From positions 1 through 64,000 of the forward strand of contig JACPAK010000001.1 of NCBI GenBank assembly GCA_016180845.1: DNA of 64,000 nucleotides, read 5' to 3'. How positions within the stretch are numbered: position 1 is the first letter of the stretch; every line of letters begins with the position of its first letter. The position numbers and the translations under genes are program-made. The notes under the pieces are model-generated. The model made no database searches and was not told the DNA's origin. It saw only the letters and a program-made list of their open reading frames with translations. Positions 51,896-60,652 of this stretch are shown piece by piece. This DNA comes from Deltaproteobacteria bacterium. GTDB lineage: Bacteria; UBA10199; JACPAL01.

Positions 51896-52038
51896 CCCTC
51901 CGCCTAAACACGTTGTTATTTACGGCTTCGGGCGTCGGCACCTCACTGCCGCTCGCCGGAGTTGGCTCGCTTTTCCTCCCTCACCGGTCGGCGTTCGGTG
52001 CCGTTCGACCCCCAACGAAAAAACATATACATCCACTA

Positions 52039-52111
<73 letters not shown>

Positions 52112-52138
52112 AGTACCGTTGACGTTATTAATAAAAGA

Positions 52139-52624
52139 TTACTGAATCGTCGATGAGATTTTTTCGAGGGCCTCTTGGGCAAGCAAATATTCCGGATCCC
52201 GTTCAAGGGCCTTTTGATACTCCTCTTGCGCCTTAAACATCATCCCCTTGATCTCATAGGCCCTGCCCAGATTGTAATGTGGGAAACAGTAGCTCTCATA
52301 CCGAGGAGCACCGAGCGCCTTCTGAAGATAAGGGATCGCCTCATCGATCTTCCCCTTTTCGATCAGATAGGCCCCGATATCATTGTAGGGATTCCCATAT
52401 TCAGGATCGACCTGAATCGCTTTTTCACACAATTCGATCGCCCGTTCGAAATCCCCCAAGAGACTAAAGGTCCAACCAAGAAAGGTATAGGCCTCGGCTG
52501 TCGGACAAGACTCAATCGATCTTTGGTAGAGTTGAATCGCCTCAGAGAAACTCCCAGACATCTGGGCTTCGTAACCCCGCTGAAAATATTCAATCGCTAC
52601 CTTTCGTCTCTGATCACCATTCAT
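52139..52624 (-). CDS. TPR-repeat protein
   Basis: A 161-residue protein made of about four tetratricopeptide repeats, with the usual W/L-G-Y-A-P spacing ([80 protein letters not shown]). No signal peptide; a cytoplasmic protein-protein adaptor is likely. It lies 10 bp downstream of erpA and just upstream of tRNA-Ala on the same strand. Confidence 0.85.
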   Translation of the reverse strand: MNGDQRRKVAIEYFQRGYEAQMSGSFSEAIQLYQRSIESCPTAEAYTFLGWTFSLLGDFERAIELCEKAIQVDPEYGNPYNDIGAYLIEKGKIDEAIPYLQKALGAPRYESYCFPHYNLGRAYEIKGMMFKAQEEYQKALERDPEYLLAQEALEKISSTIQ

Positions 52625-52634
52625 ATTCTAAATT

Positions 52635-53012
52635 TTAAGCTGAGAATGATGTCCCGCACCCACAACTTGAGGTCGCATTGGGATTTTGAACGACAAAACC
52701 GGACCCTTTAAAGTCCTCAAAATAATCGACCACAGAACCCTTCAAATACTGAAGGCTTGTCGGATCGACTAAAACCTTAAGTCCGTTAGGGGCATCGACG
52801 ATAAGGTCATCGTCCCTCTGATCATCAAACCGAAATCCGTACTGGAAGCCTGAGCATCCGCCTCCTTCAATATAGACGCGGAAAAACTTCCCCTCCGCCT
52901 CCTTGTTGTTTTGGGCATATGCCTTCACCTTCGCCACCGCCTTTTCGGTCACCTTCACGGTCGGTGAGTCCTGAATGGTCGGTAATTCAAAAGAATCTAC
53001 TTGTGGCTCCAT
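52635..53012 (-). CDS. erpA: Iron-sulfur cluster insertion protein, ErpA/IscA type
   Basis: An A-type carrier that delivers Fe-S clusters to apo-enzymes. The three ligand cysteines are in [12 protein letters not shown] and SSCGCGTSF. The ATG at 53012 has GGGAGGAG upstream; a longer frame to 53060 is rejected. 125 residues, with a short N-terminal extension ([15 protein letters not shown]). The many Fe-S proteins in the window (complex I, QueG, HpnH) are plausible clients. The choice between ErpA and IscA is by context and remains uncertain. Confidence 0.88.
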   Translation of the reverse strand: MEPQVDSFELPTIQDSPTVKVTEKAVAKVKAYAQNNKEAEGKFFRVYIEGGGCSGFQYGFRFDDQRDDDLIVDAPNGLKVLVDPTSLQYLKGSVVDYFEDFKGSGFVVQNPNATSSCGCGTSFSA

Positions 53013-53056
53013 AATCTCCTCCCTTTTGATAAATATAGGGAGTAGCGCCCAAACTG

Positions 53057-54058
53057 TCAACGCCCCTTATTATTTCTGCAGGCCTCCAGATTTCGTCTCC
53101 ATTGGCCCCACCGGATCCTCTCCATGGCACTCCCCTGCCGGATCGCCTCAAACCCTCTTTCATCGACTTTCGCCAACTCCTCTAAATCAGGCGATCGAAA
53201 CAGCTCCCTTGGGTAGAACTCTAAGTGGCTTGATGCTTGAATCCGATCATTATAAGGACAGACCTCCTGACAGATGTCACAGCCGTAGAGGTGATTGCCG
53301 ACCATCTGTTTCTGTTGATCGGTAAACTCCCCTTTGTATTCAATCGTCAAATAAGAGATGCATTTTGTCGCATCGAGAATCCCCGGCTCGGGCAAGGCAC
53401 CGGTGGGACAGGCATCGAGACACTTTGTGCAACTCCCACATTGATCGAACGTCGGTCGATCATAGTCGAGGAGAAGGCTCGTCAGGATCTCACCAATAAA
53501 GAAAAAAGAGCCTAATCCGTTATTAATGAGGCAGGTATTCTTGCCAATCCAGCCAAGGCCCGCTTGGGCGGCATAACTCCTTTCGAGAATCGGGCCGGTG
53601 TCGACATAGGTTTTTGTCTGCGCTCCCGGATCAATTTCTTTTTGGATGAATTCAGCAAGTTGGGCAAGCTTCTCACCAACAATCCGGTGATAGTCCTCGC
53701 CCCAAGCGTAGGAAGAAATCCTAGCTCTATAGCTTTCAGGAGCGGGTGGCTGGGGGTCGGGCGCCCGGTCGCGCGCAACGGGTGAGCACGACTGGGCGGA
53801 ACCCCCAGCCAGGACCCGCTCCTGACCTGAGTAGTAGTTCAACCCACAACAGATGATCGACCGAACCCCCGGTAGGACCAGTTCTGGATCTCCCCTCTTC
53901 TCCAACCCCCTCTTGAGATAATTCATTGAGCTGGCAAACCCTTGATCAAGCCACCAACGGAAGAAATCAAAGTCGGAAACCGATTTCGCGGGGGAAATAC
54001 CGACGAGTTCGAAACCAAGTGCGTGGGCTTTTGATTTGATTCGATCGGAAGGTTGCAT
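53057..54058 (-). CDS. queG: Epoxyqueuosine reductase
   Basis: Performs the last step of queuosine synthesis in tRNA; characterised members use cobalamin and two 4Fe-4S clusters. Cluster ligands are C207, C210, C213, C217 ([12 protein letters not shown]) and C260, C263, C267 ([11 protein letters not shown]). The catalytic Asp is in [10 protein letters not shown] (D153). Between CCGLNYYS and [10 protein letters not shown] there is an extra segment (residues 79-110, [14 protein letters not shown] then [10 protein letters not shown]) encoded by a long hairpin element. The gene is divergent from the reductase-like gene at 54103, with a perfect hairpin in the gap. Confidence 0.94.
   Translation of the reverse strand: MQPSDRIKSKAHALGFELVGISPAKSVSDFDFFRWWLDQGFASSMNYLKRGLEKRGDPELVLPGVRSIICCGLNYYSGQERVLAGGSAQSCSPVARDRAPDPQPPAPESYRARISSYAWGEDYHRIVGEKLAQLAEFIQKEIDPGAQTKTYVDTGPILERSYAAQAGLGWIGKNTCLINNGLGSFFFIGEILTSLLLDYDRPTFDQCGSCTKCLDACPTGALPEPGILDATKCISYLTIEYKGEFTDQQKQMVGNHLYGCDICQEVCPYNDRIQASSHLEFYPRELFRSPDLEELAKVDERGFEAIRQGSAMERIRWGQWRRNLEACRNNKGR
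53737..53824. repeat. Palindromic element inside queG
   Basis: Two arms, caggagcgggt-ggctgggggt (53737-53757) and acccccagcc-agg-acccgctcctg (53801-53824), pair over 21 bp with a single 3-nt bulge. The 43-nt loop holds a smaller G/C palindrome (gggcgcccg). The element is read through in frame and adds about 29 residues absent from the family's usual sequence. Confidence 0.8.
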
Positions 54059-54061
54059 ATC

Positions 54062-54086
54062 CCACTCTCTTACATTAAGAGAGTGG
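54062..54086. promoter_or_regulatory. Perfect hairpin between queG and the divergent reductase gene
   Basis: The arms ccactctctta (54062-54072) and taagagagtgg (54076-54086) are perfectly complementary around a 3-nt loop. They occupy most of the 44-bp divergent gap. A symmetric DNA site for a dimeric regulator of both genes is the simplest reading; no T-run follows on either strand, so it is not a terminator. Confidence 0.6.
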
Positions 54087-54102
54087 TAAAGGAAACAACC
54101 CG

Positions 54103-54840
54103 ATGCCCCTCGAACCGATTACCGCTACCCTCGAACAGGTCGTTGACCTCACACCGACGGTCAAGCATTTCAAGATCGGTTTCCCGAGAGGGAATCGTCC
54201 CACTTTTCAAGCCGGCCAGTTCTGCAGCATCCATATTCCGGAAATATGTGGCCTGGACTCAAAAACAGGGAAGCCGCTCCGACGGGCCTATTCGATCGCG
54301 TCACCTCCTCATGAAGAGGGATTCGTTGATCTTTGCATCAAGAGGGTTGAAGGAGGCCCGGCAACCAACTGGCTCTGGCAACAAGAAGAGGGGGCAAGTG
54401 TTCTTGTCAGCATTCCGTATGGAAAATTTTTGATGAAGGAGCCGGTGAACTACACCCCCGTCTTTGTCGCAACAGGAACCGGCATCGCCCCGCTTCGAAG
54501 CATGCTCTTCGACCTTTATTATAAGAAGGGGCTCGCCACCGGGCAGGAAGTCTGGCTGATCTTCGGAGTCCGTCACGATGATGAAATCCTCTATCAAGAC
54601 GAGTGGAAGAAGTTAGAAAAAGATCATAAAGAATTTCACTTTATCCCGACCGTCTCCCGCCCCAAGAAGTGGCCCGGAGAGGTTGGCTATGTCCAGGACA
54701 AGCTCAAAAAATTCATCACAGACCCTATGGGCAAAGAAATCTACATCTGCGGCCTCGGTGCGATGGTGAAGGCGGTACAGGAAACGGCGCTATCGATCGG
54801 GTTCAAGAAGGAACAGATTCATTTCGAGCGATATGATTGA
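54103..54840 (+). CDS. FAD/NAD(P)-binding oxidoreductase, ferredoxin-reductase type
   Basis: A 245-residue flavoprotein of the ferredoxin-NADP reductase superfamily. The FAD motif is RRAYSIASPP (near residue 60). VSIPYGKFLM precedes the nicotinamide site, and VATGTGIAPLRSML (near 122) is the NAD(P) loop. ICGLGAMVKAVQETA near the C-terminus fits the family. It may reduce ferredoxin or flavodoxin; the partner is not shown by sequence. AAAGGAA lies before the ATG. Its end overlaps pabB by 8 bp. Confidence 0.88.
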   Translation: MPLEPITATLEQVVDLTPTVKHFKIGFPRGNRPTFQAGQFCSIHIPEICGLDSKTGKPLRRAYSIASPPHEEGFVDLCIKRVEGGPATNWLWQQEEGASVLVSIPYGKFLMKEPVNYTPVFVATGTGIAPLRSMLFDLYYKKGLATGQEVWLIFGVRHDDEILYQDEWKKLEKDHKEFHFIPTVSRPKKWPGEVGYVQDKLKKFITDPMGKEIYICGLGAMVKAVQETALSIGFKKEQIHFERYD

Positions 54841-56182
54841 TCTGCAACTGACTCCCGATCAGCTTCCTCGTGAGCTCTTTGAACAACCTTATTTTTTCCT
54901 CCTGGAAACAACATTGCCTGACAGTCGAAACCGATGGACGATCGCCGGATGGAATCCCACACTCATTCTTTCGTCAACTTCAGAACCAAACCTTCTGGAG
55001 AGGCTTCGAAAAGAATTAATAAAAGAAACATCTGAAAGGGCGTATCGCGATACGCCCCTACTACCTTTTCAAGGCGGATGGATCGGTTACATCGGTTACG
55101 AGTTTTACCGCTTTCTGGGGGAGAAAATCCCCTCTCGGAAATCAGACCTGATCCCTGAAGGACTGTTTGGGTATTATGAAAAATTTTATGCTTATGATCA
55201 TGAGAAAAAGAAAGCCTACCGGGCGCCAAAAGACCAGGAGCTTCCCTCCTGGTTTCTGCGAAAATCGCAGCACCATTCGAGTCATGTCCCTCTGGTCCAA
55301 GGCTTCCCGGCGGGTCATGACTCGAGTTTAATGGTAGCGACGTCCTCGAAACCATCCGGGAAGGCTCCTGATCTTTTCAGCAATTTCTCAAAAAAAGCTT
55401 ACCTTCGGACAATTGACAAAATCAAAAACTACATCACCGCCGGTGATTGTTATCAGGTTAATCTGTCACAGAGGTTTTCTTGTGCCGTGAAGGAATCCCC
55501 GTATGACATCTATCAACGCTTAAAACAAATCAGCCCCGCCCCTTATTCGGCATTCCTGAATCTCGGTGACACCCAAATCATCTCCTCCTCTCCCGAATCT
55601 TTTCTGCAGGTGAAAAACAAAGAGGTCACAACACGGCCGATCAAAGGAACACGCCCTCGTGGAAAAACTGTCGCCGATGACGCTCGATTAAAAGAGGAAT
55701 TGACCATCAGTACGAAAGATCGAGCCGAACTCCTCATGATTACCGATCTGCTCCGTAATGATTTAGGAAAAGTCTGTGAAAAGGGATCGATTCATGTCCC
55801 CTCCCTCTGTGAAGTCGAGAGTTTTGCCCAGGTCCATCACCTGGTCTCGACGATACAAGGGACTCTCAAAGAGGATACCGACGTTATCGATCTCCTGAAG
55901 GCAACATTCCCAGGTGGTTCGATCACAGGGGCCCCGAAGATTCGGGCGATGGAAATTATCCATGAACTCGAAACGGTGCCAAGAAACGTCTATACAGGTG
56001 CGATCGGTTTTATCAGCCTGAATGGTCATGCCGAGTTCAATATTGCGATTCGAACAATGGTTATTAAGGAAGGACAGGCCTATTTCTGGGGTGGAGGGGG
56101 GATCGTCTCCGATTCGTCCCCTGAAGAAGAATACCTGGAAACAACGGTCAAGGTGGAAGGACTCGTCTCGTCAGTTTCTTAA
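54833..56182 (+). CDS. pabB: Aminodeoxychorismate synthase component I
   Basis: Converts chorismate to 4-amino-4-deoxychorismate for folate. The chorismate-binding domain spans about residues 185-445. The lysine in TTRPIKGTRPRG distinguishes PabB from anthranilate synthase (PIAGT). FPGGSITGAPKIRAME and the metal-binding Glu residues near the C-terminus are present. The N-terminal domain (FLLETTLPDSRNRWTIAGW, GGWIGYIGYEF) carries an insert at residues 68-76 encoded by a palindromic element. The ATG at 54833 is inside the upstream gene. No pabA is seen nearby; pabC is 5.4 kb downstream. Confidence 0.92.
   Translation: MIDLQLTPDQLPRELFEQPYFFLLETTLPDSRNRWTIAGWNPTLILSSTSEPNLLERLRKELIKETSERAYRDTPLLPFQGGWIGYIGYEFYRFLGEKIPSRKSDLIPEGLFGYYEKFYAYDHEKKKAYRAPKDQELPSWFLRKSQHHSSHVPLVQGFPAGHDSSLMVATSSKPSGKAPDLFSNFSKKAYLRTIDKIKNYITAGDCYQVNLSQRFSCAVKESPYDIYQRLKQISPAPYSAFLNLGDTQIISSSPESFLQVKNKEVTTRPIKGTRPRGKTVADDARLKEELTISTKDRAELLMITDLLRNDLGKVCEKGSIHVPSLCEVESFAQVHHLVSTIQGTLKEDTDVIDLLKATFPGGSITGAPKIRAMEIIHELETVPRNVYTGAIGFISLNGHAEFNIAIRTMVIKEGQAYFWGGGGIVSDSSPEEEYLETTVKVEGLVSSVS
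55038..55057. repeat. 20-bp perfect palindrome inside pabB
   Basis: gggcgtatcgcgatacgccc is self-complementary and is followed by ccta. It shares its ends (GGGCG and CGCCCCTA) with the palindrome inside metH at 48197-48219, while the inner five bases differ. It is read in frame in the N-terminal domain of PabB. Confidence 0.75.
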
Positions 56183-56224
56183 ATAAATTAATAAATATTT
56201 GATTTTATTAACTACTTTATAAAT

Positions 56225-56245
56225 AGGCCACCAGTGGCCTGTTTT
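56225..56245 (+). terminator. Weak candidate terminator after pabB
   Basis: AGGCCA-CCAG-TGGCCT forms a 6-bp stem and is followed by GTTTTC, 43 bases after the pabB stop. The T-run is short, so termination is uncertain. The rest of the 216-base gap is A/T-rich near pabB and otherwise shows only the hairpin at 56344. Confidence 0.4.
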
Positions 56246-56343
56246 CTGAAGTAAACAAAAATTGCCCATTCCAAGCAACATCCGGTTGGCTTGAGCCGAT
56301 AAGTAATCTTAGAAGGACGAGTGAAATTATGACCAAGTCCGGG

Positions 56344-56364
56344 CACCCCCGCGCTGCGGGGGTG
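56344..56364 (+). promoter_or_regulatory. Stable hairpin in the leader of the TIGR02147-type gene
   Basis: cacccccgc-gct-gcgggggtg is a perfect 9-bp stem of mostly G-C pairs with a 3-nt loop, 34 bases before the ATG at 56399. No T-run follows. It could control translation or mRNA stability, or be a protein-binding DNA site. Confidence 0.5.
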
Positions 56365-56398
56365 GACGCGGAAATGGTTGGAGACGGAGTCGGAAACC

Positions 56399-57223
56399 AT
56401 GGCCAACATCTACGATTATCTCGACTACAGGCGTTTTCTGAAGGATCGGGTAGAAAATCTTCGGATCAATGGTCGCTTTTCCTTCCGAAACTTCAACCGC
56501 CGCTCCGGTTTTCGATCCTCGGCAGCCCTCAAGTTGGTCATGGATGGGAGGAGAAACCTGGCTCAGGAGGGGATTTTCAAGGTCACGAAGGGTTTTAAAT
56601 TAACCTCGACCGAGGCGAAATTCTTTACCCACCTGGTCCAGATGACCCAGGCGACAACCCACGAAGAAAAAGATTTTCACTTCAGACAACTTGCCGCCTA
56701 TCGCCCTTTCCGCAAGGCAAAGGAACTCACAGCACTTCAGTATGATTGCCTCTCTCATTGGTACTACGCCGCTATCCTTGAACTCGTTCGGCTTCATAAC
56801 TTTCAGGAAAATCCTGAGTGGATCGTCCGTCGACTCGGCGGAAACGTCACCCTTTCTGAAGTCCGAAGGGCCTTGACCGATCTCGAACAACTTAAATTTC
56901 TGCAACGAAACAAAGAGGGAAAAATTGAGAGAACAGAACAGACATTGGTCACACCGGATGAAGTCAGAAGCCTCTCTGTCGTCAATTTTCATCGGCAGAT
57001 GTGTGATCTTGCCAAAAAGGCGGTTTCAGAAGTTCCGTCAGATCGTCGAGAGTTTTCTTCGATCACGATTGCCCTCTCTGAAGAAGGGTTTTCGAAAATC
57101 AAGGCGAGATTTCAGGAGTTCAAAAGAGAACTGGATTCCTATTTAGAGGAAAATCAAACCCAGAAAAACCAGGTCATCCAAATCAACCTGCAAGTTTTTC
57201 CGCTCACAACGAAGGAGAGCTAA
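56399..57223 (+). CDS. TIGR02147-family protein (probable transcriptional regulator)
   Basis: The N-terminus MANIYDYLDYRRFLKDRVENL is the hallmark of TIGR02147 proteins; the ATG at 56399 is preferred over a TTG at 56378. An N-terminal helix-turn-helix-like region (SFRNFNRRSGFRSSAALKLVMDGRRNL) resembles DNA-binding repressors. The C-terminal 150 residues (DUF4423-like) are helical with a winged-helix-like segment (VRRLGGNVTLSEVRRALTDLEQLKFLQRN). Members are often beside large lipoprotein genes, as here (1 bp gap), and are thought to regulate them. The family is common in Fibrobacter and Bdellovibrio-type bacteria. Confidence 0.85.
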   Translation: MANIYDYLDYRRFLKDRVENLRINGRFSFRNFNRRSGFRSSAALKLVMDGRRNLAQEGIFKVTKGFKLTSTEAKFFTHLVQMTQATTHEEKDFHFRQLAAYRPFRKAKELTALQYDCLSHWYYAAILELVRLHNFQENPEWIVRRLGGNVTLSEVRRALTDLEQLKFLQRNKEGKIERTEQTLVTPDEVRSLSVVNFHRQMCDLAKKAVSEVPSDRREFSSITIALSEEGFSKIKARFQEFKRELDSYLEENQTQKNQVIQINLQVFPLTTKES

Positions 57224-57224
57224 G

Positions 57225-58931
57225 ATGAAACGAAAAATAGCCATTTTGGTCGCCTTATTTCTTATCCTGTCAGGTTGTTTTGGATCGAAGAAAAAAGATC
57301 CCGTTGGCCCCGGCGACCCCGAAGGAACGATTATTGGAAATCCAGCCCCCTCCGCCCCTCCTGCTGGAACGTTTAATATTTATACGGACGCCGGTGCGCT
57401 TCGTTACCGGGTAGTCGTGCAGATTGACGGGTCAGCAGATGTCACGATTTACAATGACGACGGAACCGTTCAAGAAACGACCTCCGGCCGTTTTACACAG
57501 ACAGAAACCTCTGAGAGTTCGTCAACATTTGCACTAGAAATTAATTTATCAGATGGAAGTCGAGTTGTCATAACCCTCACCAGCAACACAGATAATACGA
57601 TCACAGACGTTTCTCTTTCCCTAAACGGTCAGCCAGCCAGCGCGGTCGTGGAGTTTGTGATGCCTGGAGGGGCAACCACCACCTTTACCTTGACGGGAGA
57701 GGTCAGTATCGAACCTCCACCCCCCTGCCCTTCGGCTTCAGAATGTTTTGATTTGGCGATGACCGCCTTGGGAACTGCCCAGATCACGACGGCCCAAACC
57801 TATTTTGATCAAGCGGTTGTTTTCGATACCAGTCATTCCAGCTCCCATTTCGGTGCCGCCTTGGCCCGAATCCTCCTCTTACCCCAATCAGTGCCGGTGA
57901 TTTCACTTCAAGATGGACTCGGTCAGGAACATTTCACAACCGACGATGCGGTGGGGCCAAACAGCTATCTAGACCAGTTGAACGAATTTAATGCCGGTCG
58001 TCGCGCGGAAGATCCTGATCTCTCGCGATTCCCCTATGGTTATCTCAGAGAACCCAGGGAGGGTCCGAGCGATAACTTCAGCCTGGGAGAGATCCTCGCA
58101 CGCGCCCTCAACGGATTTACTGCAGAAGATGCGCAGCAGAACCTCGCAACACTTCGAACCGGGATGGATGCCATTATCGACTCGCTCGATTCCGCCCGCG
58201 AGGATGCGAGTTTCGAATTCACAATCCCCGGTGCGCTTTACTATTCGGATGACAATATTGTGGTCGGAAGAGCCGATGTCACGCTGCTTCTCTCTGGATT
58301 CTACTTTGCCCAAAGCAGCCTCTCATTTGCCAATACCTGGAGATTCGATATCGATCTTGGAATCCTCTATACGGCTGAGGGAAACAATGAAACGGACCCG
58401 GAAACACTGATTGGAACCTTCAATCAATTCTTCCGACTCCGTAGCACCGATGAGTTAGCTGAGGCCCAATCGGCCCTTGCAAACGCCTTGACCACGCTGA
58501 TTGAAGGGCTTGGTCAATTACCTACCGACCCAGCGCCCGGCGTTTTTGAGACAAGCGCGCTTACCAGTGCGGGTCTTACCGAATTGGCCGATCTAGCGCG
58601 AGCGATCAATCTATCATTCGGGGGACTCACTACCCTACCCGGCACCACTCCTGTCACGTCGATTAATCTCTCGAACCTCTTCTCAGATCCCCCCGATCTT
58701 GACGATATCGGTATTGACCCGTTCGTCGTGGATGATGGGAGAGTGGAACTCGTCGAAGCGTTCTTCCAAGAGATGATTAACCGTGCCTTGGTCGGCTTTG
58801 ACCTCGATCAAGAGTCGTTCGAGATCCTGGCCTCTATTACTGGTGATGCCAGTGAGGCCTTTTATCAAGACCTCTTCTCGGAATTCCGAGATTTCACCGT
58901 CTCGGGAGAAAATTTATGGGAGAGCCGATGA
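57225..58931 (+). CDS. Large lipoprotein paired with the TIGR02147 gene
   Basis: A 568-residue protein. The signal ends with the lipobox LILSGC (Cys18), then a charged/Pro linker (KKKDPVGPGDPEG). Residues 45-165 form a beta-rich domain (GALRYRVVVQIDGSADVTIYNDDG). From about 170 on it is helical with TPR-like elements (CFDLAMTALGTAQITTAQTYFDQAV) and long acidic loops. Homologues with TIGR02147 partners are usually of unknown function. The stop overlaps the start of the MlaC-like gene (ATGA), suggesting an envelope-related three-gene operon. Confidence 0.75.
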   Translation: MKRKIAILVALFLILSGCFGSKKKDPVGPGDPEGTIIGNPAPSAPPAGTFNIYTDAGALRYRVVVQIDGSADVTIYNDDGTVQETTSGRFTQTETSESSSTFALEINLSDGSRVVITLTSNTDNTITDVSLSLNGQPASAVVEFVMPGGATTTFTLTGEVSIEPPPPCPSASECFDLAMTALGTAQITTAQTYFDQAVVFDTSHSSSHFGAALARILLLPQSVPVISLQDGLGQEHFTTDDAVGPNSYLDQLNEFNAGRRAEDPDLSRFPYGYLREPREGPSDNFSLGEILARALNGFTAEDAQQNLATLRTGMDAIIDSLDSAREDASFEFTIPGALYYSDDNIVVGRADVTLLLSGFYFAQSSLSFANTWRFDIDLGILYTAEGNNETDPETLIGTFNQFFRLRSTDELAEAQSALANALTTLIEGLGQLPTDPAPGVFETSALTSAGLTELADLARAINLSFGGLTTLPGTTPVTSINLSNLFSDPPDLDDIGIDPFVVDDGRVELVEAFFQEMINRALVGFDLDQESFEILASITGDASEAFYQDLFSEFRDFTVSGENLWESR

Positions 58932-59506
58932 TAAAAACCATCCGAATCCTTATCGGACTTCTACTGTTCTGGCCCTCACTCACAGTCGCCTCGACACCAC
59001 TCGAAACGGCGCGCTCCTTTCTGAAAGAACTCGTCACTGTCTCCACTCTCCAGACGATTGAAGAGCGAACCGACAGGATCAGAGGGCTGGTCCAAGGGCA
59101 CTTCGACTTCAACAGTTTCTATCAAAAGACACTGGCTGATCATTGGACTCAATGGACCCTTCTGGAACAACTCAGCTTTGATCATTCCTTTCGGGGAAAA
59201 TTTGTCGAGCATCTTGCAAAGAATGCCAACCGTATAAAGTCGCTTCATGAGACCCAGATTCGCTTCAAGCTCTCCAAACTCCCAAACCAAGTAGTTAAGG
59301 TCACCGCGACGGGAACCCACGGTGGAGAAAGGATCCCGGTCTCGCTCTACCTTGTTTTTCGAAATGGTGACTGGAAGGTCTACGACCTCGATGTCGCGGG
59401 CGCGAATCTTTCACGGAATTATAAGGGGAGGTTTAACTACCTGATCCGAAATGAAGGGTACAGCGGGCTTCTTGCAAAACTTTCAACTACAACTCCACAC
59501 CCATAG
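58928..59506 (+). CDS. MlaC/Ttg2D-like periplasmic protein
   Basis: A 192-residue exported protein. The signal is MIKTIRILIGLLLFWPSLTVAS. The mature fold follows the MlaC pattern: TPLETARSFLKELVTVSTLQ, a long helix (DFNSFYQKTLADHWTQWT), then strands VVKVTATGTHGGERIPVSLYLVFRNGDWKVYDLDVAGANLSRNY. MlaC carries phospholipid between outer and inner membranes in the Mla system; no mla permease genes are in the window, so it may act in another lipid pathway. The ATG at 58928 overlaps the lipoprotein stop. Convergent with the next gene, overlapping by 20 bp. Confidence 0.85.
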   Translation: MIKTIRILIGLLLFWPSLTVASTPLETARSFLKELVTVSTLQTIEERTDRIRGLVQGHFDFNSFYQKTLADHWTQWTLLEQLSFDHSFRGKFVEHLAKNANRIKSLHETQIRFKLSKLPNQVVKVTATGTHGGERIPVSLYLVFRNGDWKVYDLDVAGANLSRNYKGRFNYLIRNEGYSGLLAKLSTTTPHP

Positions 59507-60230
59507 CAAGTCCACCCAGCAGAATGGTCGGGTCATCTAATTCCCTGCGAAGCCCGCTATCGAGGATGACGCTCAATCCTGCATAAGGTCGGACAAAGAG
59601 GTATTTTTGAGGCTTCCAGGTGAGCGACGCCGCCACAAGATGGGCATTGAGGGCGGACCTGGAAGGACCAACCATGACCTCATTAAATAGGGGAGAACCC
59701 CAGCCAATCGACGTCGACGATTTAAACGAGAGTTGCGAACCCCAGTTGCGGTCATAGGAGATCCCAACCTCTCCGAAATACATCCCTGGGTGAGCGATAA
59801 GATCGGCGACATGACTTGTAAAAATGCGGATAATAGAAATGGGATAAGAAACGGTGAGACCTGCAAAACTCGTTGGCGATACGTCTTGATTCGGAAAAAA
59901 GAAAAAGCCCAGCCAAGGATTGAAGGAGATTTGACGCCACTCATGTGTTGAATCCAGAAAAAAATCGACTTCATTAAATTGACCCTCATTTGTTTCTTCG
60001 ATCAATACGAGATTCCCTCGAGTCCTCAATGTGACCTTATTCAGAGAGACCCATGCCGAGGGTTGAAGGACTGGCCCATCGCTGAGCGGGATCCCTACCC
60101 AGACATAGCGAGAGGCAAAGTTCGTCTCGGCACCGTAGGAAAGATTCCCTTTGTTCTCTGCAAGGAGGTTGCCTCCCAAAAAGAGAAGAGATAGGAAAAA
60201 TGAAAAAAGAATAAATGTTTTTTTGAGCAT
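59487..60230 (-). CDS. Probable outer-membrane beta-barrel protein
   Basis: A 247-residue protein with a signal peptide (FILFSFFLSLLFLGGNLLAE). Alternating polar/hydrophobic strands with aromatic ends (ETNFASRYVWVGIPLSD, EVGISYDRNWGSQLSFKSST, YLFVRPYAGLSVIL) fit a transmembrane beta-barrel. The ATG at 60230 is preferred to one at 60245. No family name can be given. It is 5 bp downstream of a small membrane protein gene. Confidence 0.7.
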   Translation of the reverse strand: MLKKTFILFSFFLSLLFLGGNLLAENKGNLSYGAETNFASRYVWVGIPLSDGPVLQPSAWVSLNKVTLRTRGNLVLIEETNEGQFNEVDFFLDSTHEWRQISFNPWLGFFFFPNQDVSPTSFAGLTVSYPISIIRIFTSHVADLIAHPGMYFGEVGISYDRNWGSQLSFKSSTSIGWGSPLFNEVMVGPSRSALNAHLVAASLTWKPQKYLFVRPYAGLSVILDSGLRRELDDPTILLGGLAMGVEL

Positions 60231-60235
60231 AGGGG

Positions 60236-60562
60236 TTAGATCCAATACGTCGGAATGATCTCTGAGAATTCAGTCTGGACCGGCAAAGCCCCCTTTTCAG
60301 GGAAGACCATCAGGTACAAGACACGGGTGACCAGGAAGAAGTTATAGATCCAGACCGGGTAGAAGTAGGTGAGAAGGATCACAAAACCGACCAGAAAGAG
60401 AAAAAGGCCGCTCGCCCGGTGGGCCTTAGAGATCTTTTTCTGAAGTCTTTTCGGGAGCTTAGCATACTTCTTCTGGAGTTTTAGCGTCCACCGAGGGTGA
60501 AAGATCAACCCCATCCCCCATGTGAGCGGCAGGAGACCCCAAGCAGTGACCAGTAGACCCAT
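60236..60562 (-). CDS. Small membrane protein, unknown
   Basis: A 108-residue protein with two or three hydrophobic segments (LLVTAWGLLPLTWGMGLIF, ASGLFLFLVGFVILLTYFYP, YNFFLVTRVLYLMVF) joined by a very basic loop (LQKKYAKLPKRLQKKISKAH). No family recognised. Located just before the barrel gene on the same strand, 91 bp after the unknown gene ending at 60653. Confidence 0.65.
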   Translation of the reverse strand: MGLLVTAWGLLPLTWGMGLIFHPRWTLKLQKKYAKLPKRLQKKISKAHRASGLFLFLVGFVILLTYFYPVWIYNFFLVTRVLYLMVFPEKGALPVQTEFSEIIPTYWI

Positions 60563-60652
60563 TATTGTTTACCTCTTTCCTTAAGTTGGAGAATTCGTCT
60601 CACATTAAAGTTATCGGCTTCTCGCGGAAAAGGTTTCTGGTCATTCTTCAAA

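Noticed and set aside
51865-52038. Cobalamin riboswitch controlling the metH operon
   Set aside because: The leader region holds tRNA-derived repeats and short G/C inverted repeats, but I do not see a B12 box or the expected long multi-stem aptamer.
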